A stretch of 64,000 nucleotides of DNA, taken from NCBI GenBank assembly GCA_004764695.1, contig SMSO01000025.1, forward strand, positions 419,102-483,101. Reading direction: 5' to 3'. Below the pieces are notes generated by a model. It was given only the letters and a program-made list of their open reading frames with translations. It searched no databases and had not been told where the DNA came from. Shown in pieces: positions 11,961 to 24,651 of the stretch. Position 1 is the stretch's first letter. Every line of letters begins with the position of its first letter. The translations under genes and the position numbers were made by a program. Origin of the DNA: Schizochytrium sp. TIO01. Taxonomy: Eukaryota > Sar > Bigyra > Thraustochytrida > Thraustochytriidae.

Positions 11961-13140
11961 GCGGAGGGAAAGCCAGAAAAATAGAATATGCAGCTCGAGC
12001 AATTTAACCTATCTATCGCAGTGCAGTTCGATTCGCTTGTTTTCCCAAACTCAACCTCAACTTTCCTGTGCACGAGTCTCTCGCATGGGATCAGATCAGG
12101 GGTCCGAGCCCGTAGGAGTCCGCACGACTGGCTTGCAGGCACTCAAGCGAGGCAGCCCAATATTGGAAGCGGAGGCGGCGCATTTGCAAAGCGAGCAAAG
12201 CAGTTGCTATCTCTATTAGGTTCTATTCACCTATTAACAACAAAGAGCACCAAAATATAATATCGCAGGAAAAGGAAAAAGGATTAGAGGTGCCTAATAA
12301 ATTAAATGCGATTCTCTTTGGAAATCAACAATAAATCAAGGTGATCTTGAGGTTTTTATGATGAGTCATTCATTCTGCTCGCTCTGTGACGATAATCGTG
12401 CGTGCGTGCGTGCGTGCAGTCTTCATGCAGATGGGCGAGACAATGAATGCCTTCACGGACATCGACACAGACTGTCACTTTCCGCAGGAAAAACTCAAGT
12501 CTGAAAAGTCGGATGATGATCCCTAGCGATGGTAATGGCCGAAGGAGGGTCATGCAAATGCCAATGTAAATGCGAATACGAATGTAAATGTGCGATCAAA
12601 TGCGATGATGCGATAGCGATGGCGGAAAAGCGGCAGCGGGGACGCCAATGTTTAGTGGTTCAGAACGAAGAACTTGCCGATTCTGGCATTAACGAATCAA
12701 CGATTTGAGCATTTTGTTTGCGGTCATGAGGACGATTATTGAGCCAATCGTGCTGCACGGGGATGCAACTGATGGAGATATGCTGTGTAATCGCACCAAT
12801 CAGCTGCGTTTGGAACTCCGGCGTTTTCCACGCTGTTCTTTAATTCTGCCCGCATAGCACTCCCTCTTCTGGACGCTAGAAACCACGGCAAGTGCTTCAT
12901 ACCTGCTTTGCAAATAGAAGACCTGCACATTCCCAAAGCGTTTTGCAAAAGTGGCAATCGGAAGGAATCGGGCCCGGAGGAGCCAAGAGCTGAATATGAG
13001 CTGGTGCAAACTTTGTTTAAATCTCACCGCGTGGACCAATTGTGCTGGCCATACACCTCTGACCTTCAACACATACGCACGCACCTGCCTTGGTACGTAC
13101 ACAAGCAAGATATAACCCATTGCACTTGCGAAAAAAAAGA
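11961..13140. other. No gene recognised
   Basis: Mixed DNA with a (GTGC)n patch near 12400-12417 and an irregular AAATGYRAATG stretch at 12555-12610. Frames are short or rely on non-ATG starts. Confidence 0.5.
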
Positions 13141-15671
13141 GCACTAAAGCTTGTGAAATAGGGTATCGATGACACGAAAAACTGTATTATGTATGTAGAC
13201 CCTCTATTTTTGTTTGTTTGTTTGTTTATTTTTTTCCCTTCTGAGACTATACTACATTTTTCTTTTATAATTTCTGAAAACCCAGCCAGGCTATAAATAA
13301 AGAGATAAAAATCTTTCTTTAAAGGAAATAATCAACATGGATTTAGTGGCGTCAGCTCAACGGGTGGCAGGCACTACAAACTTCGAGCACTGTATCGGTC
13401 TCGCGGACCTGCGGAGGAGTCGGAAGCATCAATACAGCTACCTTGGGATACACATGAGACTTGGAGTTTTTGAGTTTGTAAGGCCACGCCAAAACTAGGT
13501 TTGGGCACCTTTGTAAAAGCTGGGTTGTAGTGTTCAGTGAGAATACTCACCCACCTCTTTTGACCAGAGACGTGGTTCTTGTAATCCCATTGGTTTGCTT
13601 GTCTCCTTAAGGTCAAGATTGGCAAATCGGCGAGCTGCACCCAGTTCCTACAACGGTGCTGTAAGAGTGTTTGACACAGAGATTGATAACTATGAGCTTA
13701 CATTGTGCAACTGTTTATACACAATAAGCACACCCGGGACGGCTCATGGGAACCAGATGATGCTGATAAGTCTCTCTCGATCAATTTCAGAGTACTCTAC
13801 AATTTAACTTCTGTACCTCTTTGCTTCGTCGAACGTGAATTTCCAGAGTACTTCACTCAAGAGCAAGATGTCCTACCTGCTCTATTCGGCAAAAATTGAT
13901 GTTGAGCATGGGATTTCAGACCCACATGTGTGAAGACTGGAACTTCATTTGCACCCATAGCCGACACTGAGTGATAAACGGCTTTCTTAAAAGTGTCACA
14001 TACTAAGGTAAGTTTGAGTGCTGTCTTTGCTCTTGCCAGTCATTCAATAATGAGAATGCTTGGCTACGAACTTATAACTAAAAAGTGGGCGATTCAAGAT
14101 TGTGAAGAGAGACCGGTTTTCTCCAATCTCTGCTGTGTTTGGGTGTTGCACAAAGATAAAAAGTTACTGAACGAGAAACGCAATTCTTAAGTCAATGCAC
14201 TTCGATTCGTGACGCTGCAGTTTGCATTCTTTAATTCCATGCCAAGGCTCTAAAAATTTGATAGTCGATCCGTACAATTCATCAATGCAACCTTGCGCGG
14301 CCAAACTGAGTCTCCACTCGGCCCATATTAACCTTTTGTCGGAGTTTGGGCATGTGAATCCAGGTTGGTGCGATAGAAAAGCTATTCAGATGTTTTGAAG
14401 ACTCTTGAGCAACATCATGTTTCTTACTTTTATTTCTGTTCTTTCCAAAGAGAGTGAGCTTGCTTCGAAAGGGTGGTTTGGTTTCCTGCAGAAATAGTTG
14501 CTACTTAGAAGAAATCAGATGCCCGCTAATAAAGCAAGCTGTATTCTTCCATACGCTGCCTGTCAAACATCTTCAAATCCTTGGTCATCTGATCAATGAT
14601 AAGTTAGCTGGCAGAGACGTCGTCAGAAGCACTGTAAGGAGACCAATCGATAAAGAAAATGTTTATCACATTCATACGTAGCTTGCAATCAAACCACGGA
14701 GAATGCAAAGGACTATAAAGTTCAGAGAGCCACAATACTAATTTGCTTGAGTTTAGGGAATTTATTAAGGGCAAATAATAAATATCATCATCATCATCTA
14801 CATATTTCAAGGTTCGGCAAGGTGACATACCAAGTCGCAAATTCTATATGCTCTTCCGGTCAATCGCAATCACACTGCTTTATCAGAATAAATCAGTATA
14901 AGTGTATCATCGTGCTATTGTCAGGTTCCTCTCATACTGCTATCCATGTCATCTGATTGAGAAAATGTACGTTAAAGTAGGAACTCTAGGCTGGGTCGCT
15001 CCCGCGATATAGTCATCTTGGTATTTTCCTTGTGTCGAACTATGTATAAGAAAACAAGAACTTTAATGCTCCATCTCAGAGAGAGAAATTTCAGATTATA
15101 GTAATGAATAGGTAGCTTCGATTTGGTTATATTCTTTCCAACACTTTCCAGCTTTATCAAGACAAAATCTTAACACAGCGCCGACTCGAGGATAGTGTAG
15201 CTTTCAAGTATCTTTGTCAAGTTCAAGTTCAAGTCACAAAACTTTCTTTTATATCTACGTTGAAAAGAAAAGAAAAGAAAAGAAAAGGCAATAGGGCTTC
15301 CATTGAATTCATGATTCGCGAAGAACACAAACTCATACACAAGCGCAAGGTAGCTAAGGTACGAATGAGCCAAAGTGGTCGGTCCTGATCCTAATGCCAG
15401 CTTACCAGCAGACTCGTTGTTTCATTACTTGTTTATGTCAGTGCTAAATTACGAACTTTGGTCTGGCCAGTTTCCAGGTTAAACTACACAACCTCCACCC
15501 AGGTCTTTTATATATATCCCCCCCCCCTAGAATAAAAGTAGAAAAAAGGTTTTTGAAGCAATGACTTCCGCCATTATGTATAAATAGAAAAGAAAAAAAA
15601 AGGTTGTCTTATTCTTTTCATTGAATAAAGTTTACTTATATTAAAATAAAATACAAAATGAAAATAATAAT
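13141..15671. other. No gene recognised; many short frames
   Basis: Mixed composition with a TTTG run at 13207-13228, GAAAA units at 15265-15287 and a C10 run at 15518-15527. The 14454-14681 frame contains VKHLQILGHL, a string that recurs in degenerate form at 49327 and 31125. No domain is recognised. Confidence 0.45.
15518..15527. repeat. Homopolymer C10
   Basis: Ten cytosines follow a short TA repeat (TATATAT). Confidence 0.95.

Positions 15672-15712
<41 letters not shown>
15672..15712. repeat. (AGAA)n microsatellite
   Basis: About ten AGAA units. An AATAAAATAC decamer lies just to the left at 15645. Confidence 0.9.
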
Positions 15713-15714
<2 letters not shown>

Positions 15715-16135
15715 GAAAGATAGAATAGAAAGAATAATTTCCAATCCCTAGTACCTGATCCCTGTTGCCTAGTACCTGTAATTATACATAGAGAAATGGA
15801 AATAAGAATAAAATAATACCACGCACACTTTAGGAAAAGGAGTACAACGTCACAGTAAGAATTATGATAAATTAACCCTCTGAATGAAAGACATTGGGAA
15901 TGAAAGACAAGGTGCGACAAAGTAGTGTGAGGGAGAATTTGAGTGCAAAATTGAGTCAATGATCAACCGCACAGAAACACTCAGGCCAAGATCATCAAGA
16001 CAATTAGAAGGACTGCGAGTGCAAATACAGGAGGGCCCAGTTGAGGAGGAGAGCAATTCAATCCCAAAGTACAAAAACCGACTCACTCATCACGGAGTAC
16101 GGTCAGCCCTACACCTTGCTTTGAGCATTGAAGTG
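15713..16135. other. No gene recognised
   Basis: Mixed DNA with a short imperfect duplication of TAGTACCTG (15749-15779). Confidence 0.45.
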
Positions 16136-16187
16136 CTCTAATCTAATCGTCTCAGATCTTACTCTAATCTAATCGTCTCAGATCTTA
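16136..16187. repeat. Perfect 26-bp tandem duplication
   Basis: The 26-bp unit at 16136-16161 is repeated exactly at 16162-16187. Identity without any change suggests a recent event or gene conversion. Confidence 0.95.
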
Positions 16188-16758
16188 AGTCGGTGCGAGT
16201 TCCGCCAATTTCACTACATCGGCACCATCATTTGCGAAGGTTGGCGGCGTCTTTCCGAATACTACTTCCTCTGTGTCCTTGATCGCAGTGGAATAGAAGA
16301 CAGCCGTGTCTAGCTAGCTAGCTATTGAACAAGCGTAAAACTGAAGCATTTTTTCCACGAGCCACCTTGCTTGGCCTGTCAGGCACCACGAGCTTCCGCT
16401 GATTCAGATGAGCCGCAAACATCCTAAACGAAGCTAGTCGAGTCTAGCTTTGAAGAAGATCGCAAAGATCCCGGACTCGTTTGACAATGTAGTTACATAC
16501 AGTCTCTACAATAAATGTGCAGAAGATAAGAAGACAACCAAAGAGGACTTTCGATCTATAGACAAAAAAGTGAGGGGGCGGACCACGCGTGCAATCATGT
16601 ATCCATCCGCCGCGATCTTGCACATTGACTGCGCCTTGGACTTACTATCGGCTGGCAACGGGCCAGAAGCCCACGGCCTCGTTGGAAGCTCGCTAGGTGC
16701 GTGGATTGTGCGCCTTGTTTGGACGTCCGGGCCTCAGCTTGCTTTGGGCATACATTTG
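16188..16758. other. No gene recognised
   Basis: A forward frame from 16450 stays open into the CATT repeat, but its amino-acid sequence shows no domain and its end is only the repeat (FIHSFIHS). Confidence 0.5.
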
Positions 16759-16890
16759 CATTCATTCATTCATTCATTCATTCATTCATTCATTCATTCA
16801 TTCATTCATTCATTCATTCATTCATTCATTCATTCATTCATTCATTCATTCATTCATTCATTCACTCACTCACTCACTCACTCACTCACT
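16759..16890. repeat. (CATT)26-(CACT)7 compound microsatellite
   Basis: Twenty-six perfect CATT units (16759-16862) pass without interruption into seven CACT units (16863-16890), then further CATT fragments to about 16911. It is the longest microsatellite in the window. Confidence 0.97.
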
Positions 16891-16911
16891 CATTCATCGC
16901 TTCATTCATTC

Positions 16912-17290
16912 GTAGAGGAGGAACATCTTTTCTGACTGAAGCGTGTGGCCTCAAGCTTCTCCAAAAGCGTGTGCTCGAGAAGAGCTTTGATTGACGCTGT
17001 ATATTCTCGGAGTGCCTCGGAAAGCAGACGAGCTAGCACGCACACGCCAAAATAAAAATGGCTTGAGTTCGCTCTAGCTGTGACGTGAGTCATGGCACTC
17101 CTGAACTTCAGTCAGGATCTTCTTTCCTTGGATTCAACTTGAGGCAAGCCAGCAGATACATCGCAATGTGTCAACGAGCTCCAAGTCTTGCTGTAAGGAG
17201 CGAGCCTCGACGGTATGCGCGTACGAAGTTCACGGGTTTCGTGGTCCTGATCAACCACCCTTTGGGTGCCATCTCACACACTTGATTCCT
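16912..17290. other. No gene recognised
   Basis: Unique-looking mixed DNA with short frames only. Confidence 0.5.
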
Positions 17291-17720
17291 TGCAAAAAGA
17301 AATGAGTGAGCTGTAATTCGCTTTTTTTTGTTATTGCCTTTTTCTTTGTTGGTCGGGTAGGTAGGTACTCAATCGTTAACTAGCTAGCTTACGTACTTAC
17401 GTACTTATTTATTGACGTACTTACTTAAGGCTTCAATGAAGTTCGACGTCATCTTGTTATCTGAACCTACTACTTCACTTCAAGGTTTCAGTTGTTTGCT
17501 TTTAGACAGCTTTACAAAAACCTGAGATGCGTTTATTTATTTATGTTCGAAGTCTCCTCGAAAATAGCTAATAGCAGCTACAATGTGTGTGGATATTAAT
17601 TAATACTGTCCATAACAAAAATGAAAGAAAAAAGTACTCATTATTTTAAAAACTGTTTAAATATTAAACTGCAAAGTTTTAAAATGAAAAGGGAAAGAAA
17701 TAAAGAGGTCTCTTTGTCTT
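17291..17720. other. AT-rich block with TAGC/TACG patches
   Basis: A GTAG patch (17355-17368), TAGCTAGC and CGTACTTACGTACTT sequence (17385-17420), then AT-rich filler. No gene seen. Confidence 0.5.
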
Positions 17721-18645
17721 AGGTAGGAAGTAGTACTATCTTCGTCGTGGGTCTTTCATTATATTGCTGCCCAAGTGCGTTTATGTTGGTTGGTCTGCTA
17801 CTCCAGCGAAGTGACCCGTGGCACACCAGCATGGCAGGCATTCTCCAACGCTGCCGCACCAGCACAGCTTGCCGCACGAGGAGAAGACGAGGCCGACAAC
17901 GTGGAGGACTGGCCACCTTTTAGCCTGCCTTCAAGCGAGCTAGCTAGCCGTCCAAATCTACGCTACTTTCAGGTAATTTATGGTGTTCTGGCAAATTCGC
18001 TTTAGAGAGCTGCATCGTCAGAGATGGCCTTGAAAACCTACTTGCTCAGCAGTTGTCATTTCGTGGTGCGTGCTATTCGGTGAGTAATGGGGCCTTTCTA
18101 AATTCATTCGAGTTTGTGATGAAGTTGTTTTCCTGTTGTGGTGGTGGCATTTGGAGGCATGCTCATCGCTGAGACGGTAAAGCTCTAAGCGCGAAGGCCC
18201 GTCTGCGAATTATCAACCAGCCAGCTTGCCTCTGGACGCAGGGTTCAGGTAGGTGCCACTAGTTTGCAAGATGTTCAGAACGGTTCGATCGAGTAAAGCA
18301 GCATGGCCACGCGCGGGCTAAACAAGTTGAAATCAGTGTCCGAAGGAAGACCGACTACCCCTTTCAGCGCCAGCCCGTTAGAAGCACCATGGCGCTGGCC
18401 TCTGGCACGAGAGGCCTACCCGAACTTCACAATAAAAAATGAAGTAGAGATTCGAGCAGCTTGGGCAGCACTCCTTCTTCATTTCTCTACAGAATTTGGC
18501 CTTTGGCCTTTGAACAATCTATAACCCATCCGGTCAGACCCCTCGTCAAGAGTGCGCCTCTGAAAGAATCGACATCAGTGAACTCACCCACAAAGTATTT
18601 ACCAAGGGGCAAGTTTGGTGCTTTGCAAGCGAGTGGACGGCCTTA

Positions 18646-18675
18646 TTTGTTTGTTTGTTTGTTTGTTTGTTTGTT
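18646..18675. repeat. (TTTG)n microsatellite
   Basis: About seven and a half units. Confidence 0.9.
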
Positions 18676-18910
18676 GTTGGTTTGATGTTTGTTGGTAACA
18701 GGCATCCGTCCATTTAGTCGTTTGAGATGAGTCCCGCTCGCGAAAGGGATTTTGCCGCAGTTTTCACATGCCAGGACAGCAGAAAAGACAAGAGAAGAGA
18801 CCGTGTTTGGTATGTACGAATGAAAGAACTTCACGACAAGATCGGAGAAACAAGCCCGCAACCGACCCTGTCGCGAGTCAATCATTCGCTGCTGCTCCAC
18901 GCGTTATGCG

Positions 18911-18949
18911 TGGATGGATGGACGCACGGATGGATGGATGGATGGGTGG
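18911..18949. repeat. (GGAT)n microsatellite, interrupted
   Basis: GGAT units are interrupted once by GGACGCAC and end in GGGTGG. The matching TGGA unit recurs at 35706. Confidence 0.85.
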
Positions 18950-19260
18950 CGAGACTTCTTCACCACGTGCTGCAGCTCAGAGCTTCTGCACTCAATACGT
19001 GCCAACAAGCTGCACGTCGTTATGGTTATTTCGTCCGCGCTTGCCCCGACCTGGCAGGGTTGTGGAGCTTCGATGTATGAAAGGGCAACAATCAAATCTA
19101 ATTATTGCCAAAGAACAAGTAAGAAGCAGAGAGCGCATATTGTTCCTCTATACCGCTGGTTCGAGGCAAAACGAAACAACAATAAATGTAGTGGCCGAAA
19201 CAGAGATAGATAGACTTAGTCTCACGTATTACTGTTAGGTACTCGCTTGCTTGCATTGAC

Positions 19261-19680
19261 TGACCGACTTACTTTTAGTTGGGTTCTTCTTTTTTCCTTA
19301 AAACTAAAAAGTTACAAAAAAGTTATTATTGTAGAGTTATCATTATTATTCTTGGAATAATGTATTTTTTTCCTTCTAAAAATAAATACAATACAGATGA
19401 TGTGACATGGCGGTGAAAAACATAATGATAATAAGATAATTGCATTGGTATTTTATTTATTTGCCAGTAAAGGAAGAAAGCATTTCAATTGAAACTAAAA
19501 AGAAAAGATATTAAGTGAAAAATAAATAAATATATATATATATATATATATATATTACAGAAAAAGAGAAAGCCAAAAATTGAAACCGAATAAAATACAA
19601 AATAAAATACGCAGCTCTACTTTTTAATTTAATAAATATATTTATTAATTAAAAAATGAAAATGAAAAATGAAAAAGGCC
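19261..19680. other. AT-rich, gene-free block
   Basis: Contains a (TA)13 repeat and three AATAAAATAC decamers (19448 on minus; 19589 and 19601 on plus). Confidence 0.6.
19530..19555. repeat. (TA)13 microsatellite
   Basis: Thirteen TA units. Confidence 0.9.
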
Positions 19681-19713
19681 GATGAGAGAGAGGACTTCGG
19701 TAGTAGTAAGTAC

Positions 19714-19734
19714 CACTACTACTACTACTACTAC
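19714..19734. repeat. (ACT)7 trinucleotide repeat
   Basis: Seven ACT units, preceded by TAGTAGTA on the same strand, which forms a short inverted arrangement. Confidence 0.9.
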
Positions 19735-20310
19735 CCGATTGTCTTGGTTCAAAGTAAACTTTATTTTCCCAAGAACAAGCTTGAGTGGATTCAGTTATTG
19801 TTGGCTTGCATCACCAAAAGTAAGTATCTGTGTATCAGTAGGTAGTTCGGTTGCTTGTAGAAAGGAGCAAAAACTAAACAAAAACCTTCCCAGCATTCAA
19901 AGAAAACGACGATAGAGTTGCGATTACAAATAATTCAAGTTGTGAAACCTTAAAAGGTACCTTCGAAAGCAGAAAGGTATGGTCATCATGAGCCACTCAA
20001 AAGCGTGGTGCTTCTAGAAAGAGCGCCGCTTCTATGATCGCCTCGCTTCAGGACCCATTGACCATGCCGTCCGAAAGGTGGAGTCGGGTCTCTCAATACT
20101 CGGAAGAAGCTTTTTAATAGTCCTTCGAACTACATTTGGACAAAATCTTGCACGTATGAAAGGCTTTAACCCTAAAAGAAAGTATGCAGACAGGTGAGAT
20201 CTTCTCTCGAAAAAAGCAAACCAAAACCATCAAGAAAGTAGTTAGCTAGCTGAGCAAGCTCTCTATTTACTCATTTACGACTTGTTATAAGTACTTAATG
20301 AATGAATAAC

Positions 20311-20337
20311 CAAGCAAGCAAGCAAGCAAGCAAGCAA
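20311..20337. repeat. (CAAG)n microsatellite
   Basis: About seven units; complement of the CTTG class. Confidence 0.9.
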
Positions 20338-20462
20338 ATAAGCAAAACAAAGTAAACAAATGAATGCTCAGGTACCTTGAAAACTGCCATTATTGCAGCC
20401 AGCTGGCTAATAAACTCGACGGACTGATTGAGCTCTTTCAAGATACCTACCTAGCTCGCTAT

Positions 20463-20550
20463 GAGTAGGTAGGTACTTATTGCCTACTCACGTACTTACG
20501 TACCTACTTGTTTACTTACTTACTTACGTACTTACCTACTTACTTAGTTT
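20463..20550. repeat. Irregular GTAG/TACT/GTAC repeat patch
   Basis: About 88 bp of alternating GTAGGTAG, TACTTACT and CGTACTTACGTACC units. It is self-complementary in parts and so can fold. Confidence 0.8.
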
Positions 20551-21060
20551 CTTGCTTCGCGGAGACGCCGATGATCCCCTCCGAGAAGAACCTAGCCCAC
20601 CAACAGACTGCCCAAGCCGTCAGCCAGGGGACGCATACACACCATTATGCATTCAAGACGACGCCGCTCATTCGAACCAGATGACGCCTGGGAATCCTCG
20701 ACAATGTGAATCAACTCCGGTGTTGATGAACATAAACCCTAACGCAATGAAAGCTATATGCAGTAGGTAGGGAGTAAGAGCCTACAAGGGAGAGCTGCTA
20801 GCTGGCTTAGTTTAGCTTAGCTAGCTATAACGCTAGAGCTAGCTAGCTTGGTCATGTTCAAGTTTGATTATTCGGGTAACTGCAACTAATGAAGAACGGA
20901 TAAGAGAGCTTGAGCTAACTTCGAGTAGACGGAGGAAGAGTGCGAATGATGGTCACGATGACGACCCAGAATAACACTTCTAGTCATGAGAGCATTGCTT
21001 TTACGTGAGCTTTTCGCCCGTCCGGGTAAAAGGCGCCTCTGCGTGTGCTGCTTTCATTTC

Positions 21061-21260
21061 GTTTGCCGCTTTTCTCTATATATACTTTTTTCTTTTTCTT
21101 TTCCTTTCTTTCTTTCTAAATACAAAGCATATGAACGCAGGCATCCATATTTTTTTATTTTTTTATTATTTTTTTTAAATGGTGGATTTTAAAGGTTTAT
21201 ATGCCTATTTTAATTATTAGTTGAAATTTTAATGTAAAAAAATATGGTTGAATTTGTTTC
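21061..21260. other. T-rich block
   Basis: Pyrimidine- and T-rich sequence with no gene. Confidence 0.6.
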
Positions 21261-22012
21261 CCGTCACTGGAGGAACATAACAGGTAATAAAAATGATGAG
21301 GTGCCTCGAATCCCGCCATGTTCAGTTTCTGAAAACTTCAGCTCGAGCGGGATGGTTTGCAACATAGTTGTGCGAAAGGAGGCGCCAGAGAAGGTATCCA
21401 ACTATCCTACGACTGCCTGCCGCCCTGTCGACAGTCCCACCGCCAGCGAGCCCAACCGCGAGCATCTCGAGAGAGAGAAAACTCGAAGCGCGGCGAACGA
21501 TCAGAGGGGACAGAGGCTCTTTGGCAATCGATTATTACAGTGGCCAACTGAGAAGAAGCACAAGAGGAAGAAGAAGATGGTTTATGACTGTTCTCTTTCG
21601 AAATGAGCGCATGAATGAATGAATGAATAAATGAAGGAAGGAAGGAATGAATCCGCGGCGCGGTTCTTTGCAAACAATTGCGGCGTTGAAAAGCTTCAAG
21701 CTTTCGAAGAGAGTTATTCAACTCGAGCGCCTGCTCTCCAATCGATGCCTTCCTATGATCTCAGCCGCAGTCATTCATTGGCATTCGAAGGGTTGCCGCT
21801 TTCTCTAATCAAAGTTCTTCCCAATCGCGTGGGAAAAGCGGCGGTGGACAAGAACCCGAGTGGCCGAACTGTGAAAACTAACTGTCCTCAAAGCTTCTCT
21901 AGAGCAAAAGCGAAAGCGACCAGCACATCTGGCGGTACAAGCGAACAGCACAGCCGGCTTCTGCACCCGAGGTTTAATGGCCTGGCTAGCTAGCTGGCCT
22001 CTGAAAGAAAAT

Positions 22013-22048
<36 letters not shown>

Positions 22049-23055
22049 GGGATGAACGACTGCAGCGAAGCATGAAAGGGGAGAGACACCCTCACTCGTA
22101 TTCTCATGATGGACTTATTACAGCAATAAAGCAATAACAGAGACACAGCAGGTGCTTGTAGACTTTTTATGAATTTATAGTGCTTAGTTTCCATCCTTGT
22201 TTTGCCTGCTTTGTCCCAGTTTTAGTGCTTCTTGAAACAAACGAACAAATGAGTAAATTCCGCCAATAATTAACCAGGCACATGACATGAAGGTGAAAGC
22301 AGAGTGCCACCGAAGCCCATAATTTCCATGAAAAGCTCGTCCTTGCTGCATGCAAGCTTCAAGAGCGGTGCCTTGCCTTCATTTCGCACCGTATTCTGCG
22401 TTTTGCTCGCAGCCCGTCGATGCTCGCGGCTGGCATCTATATCTAAACTCGAGCCAGCTTGGGACGATCGCTCGCCATTCGTTGCTGTCCTTCTGCTCAT
22501 GGCCTCCAGGCGGGCGGCCCTTGGCTCGCAGCGCACAGCGGTTGTAATGAGTGATCTTGGAAAAGGTTCGCGCCAAATGGTTGAACGAGAACAGCCATAA
22601 AGAGCATCGCAGCAGAGAGGGAAAATCTACAGCGATCACGTAGAGCGAGCTGTCTGTCCTGAGAAGAGGCGGGCCGACAGAATCGCTGTGCAGCGAAAAC
22701 GGTATCAGTGAGTGGGCGGCATCCGTAGTTCTTGCTTCTGCTTCTGCTGCCGCTGCTGCTGTTGCTGTCGTTGACGGTGGCGGAGGACGGAGACTGAGGC
22801 TGCCAAGGCACCTAATGCGAGAAAGTCTGATTGGGCTCGGACTCGGCTTGAAAGACGGCGGAACTCGAAGAAATCAATTGAAGCCTCTGGCTTGCCTGGC
22901 CGGCCCACAGTGAAAGGTCCGACGTGTCTATTCCCACCTTCCCTGGCTTGTATATAGAGAGCTGTGGGCTGTGGGCTGTGGGAGGAATCCCCCTCCCTCC
23001 AGATATAGCAGCACACAGGTTGCGAAGAGAGAGGCCCATATTTTGATTGCTAGAG
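21261..23055. other. No gene recognised
   Basis: GC-rich to mixed, with TGAA (21610-21638) and CAAG repeats. Open frames on both strands (for example 21244-21606 and 21631-21993) have no domain and overlap one another. Confidence 0.5.
22013..22048. repeat. (CAAG)9 microsatellite
   Basis: Nine CAAG units. Confidence 0.95.
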
Positions 23056-23064
23056 TTCTTTCTT

Positions 23065-23095
<31 letters not shown>

Positions 23096-23138
23096 CTTCT
23101 TTTTTTCTTTTTTTTTTTTCTTTCTTTCTTTCTTTCTT
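23056..23138. repeat. 83-bp homopyrimidine tract with T29
   Basis: Only C and T occur over 83 bp, with CTTT units flanking a 29-T run (23067-23095). The arrangement is roughly mirror-symmetric and could form triplex DNA, or it could be a retroposed poly(A) tail in reverse. Confidence 0.9.
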
Positions 23139-24240
23139 GTGATGAATTGATTGAAATTAATGATTTCAAAGAGATTGCCACTCGGAGCTGCGAGTGCCTT
23201 GGCCTAGCGTCATGGGCGTATAAACGACTAGAATTTTCAATGACGGGACAACTGCTGCGTTTGCCTTCGCGTGCGATTTAAGAGTTTTTCAATGGAGGCA
23301 GAAATGAACACGACTGTCGGCCAATCATGTGAATTTAGAAGTTATCTCACACCTGGCAGGACAGAAGATGCCGACGTTGAAGTTTGGAAAGTACCCTACA
23401 TTCGATGTTCGATCCCGAACCTGTTCGAGAGCAAAAGATTTGCTATTGCGGGCGATCATGCCTGGCTGTTGATAATAAATTCCATCCATGCTGAGTTTTG
23501 AAACTTTTCTGAATTGGGCCTAACGGCAGCATTTGTTAACATTCACCGACTTTACATTTTCCGATTTAGCCGGCAGTAAGTCATTCGGCCCAATGTAACC
23601 TTGGGCAATTGCTCGGAGCTATCTTAACATGATAGTCTTGCTCCAATGGTGCCTTTGCTGTTCCATTAGCAGCATCACCAGAACTTCAGAATTTGTACGG
23701 GGCGAAACGTTGCATAATCAATTTAAATTACAAAAAGGGAATTAACCACACTACTTTCATCAATCGCATCGGAGTTCAAACGCTCCGACCAGTGGAACGT
23801 CGCAAAGAACGCACTGATTCTCTTGAGCAGGTTGCGTCTACTACTATCTGGTAACTTCAATGTTCCTCGTCCAAGAATGAGCTTTCAGGACATCCATCAG
23901 TTGATGCGTTTCTCTAAAAAAAGGAATTCTTTCATATTCGTCATTCTGTGAGCAGGAGAATCTTTCGTGGCAGCGTCTTCATAGAAAAAGCATCCACCAA
24001 CCAATTCAATTCACACGTCGGTGCCCATATTGTGCATGTCGTAGCTCGGCGCCGAGGCCCTCACAGCGCTTGGAAAGACAGCCATGCTGTGCTGTGTGCT
24101 CCAGGACAATCCTTAGCTCCTAGCACAGCCGCTTAGCCGGTCTTAGGCATTGTGGGGTTTTGTAATTCTCACGACTGAACCTTGATCACCACAGCAGCAC
24201 ACTACTAAACTACTGCTACCACCACCCTTCCCTACTTCTC
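23139..24240. other. No gene recognised
   Basis: Mixed, repeat-poor DNA with short frames. No domain or RNA gene seen. Confidence 0.5.
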
Positions 24241-24598
24241 ACTATTTTTTAAAATAACAAATAATTATATTTCTTACAATACAAATACTAAAAAAAAAAT
24301 AATAACAACCTTTGGCTAACTGAAGGACTCTGACTGATAGAAGGACTGATTGTCCCTTCCAGTTTGTCTCTAGAGATAGATGAGCTCTCCATACCACGCC
24401 CGTATACCGCAGCACTTCTTTGTTCCATTTCGTCCAACTTCCATCGTGACCATGGATGGCGCCAAGAGCTCCAAGCCCGATCGAATTCGCGAAGCTTGGC
24501 AGACGATTGAAGAGTGAGAGTGAAATGAGTGAGAGCCGCTATCACTCAAGCAGCGCCCTGTGCTTATGGGCGCTTTACTTATTCGTGAACAGCTTTCT

Positions 24599-24600
<2 letters not shown>

Positions 24601-24650
<50 letters not shown>
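24601..24650. repeat. (GCTT)12 microsatellite
   Basis: Twelve and a half GCTT units, then TCGC variants. Confidence 0.95.

Positions 24651-24651
<1 letters not shown>

Larger units (their letters stand above)
17721..19260. other. No gene recognised
   Basis: GC-rich to mixed DNA with the TTTG and GGAT microsatellites listed separately. Frames are chance openings. Confidence 0.5.
19735..21060. other. No gene recognised; tetranucleotide-rich
   Basis: Holds CAAG and TACT/GTAC repeats and a TAGC-rich patch (20800-20855). No domain in any frame. Confidence 0.5.
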
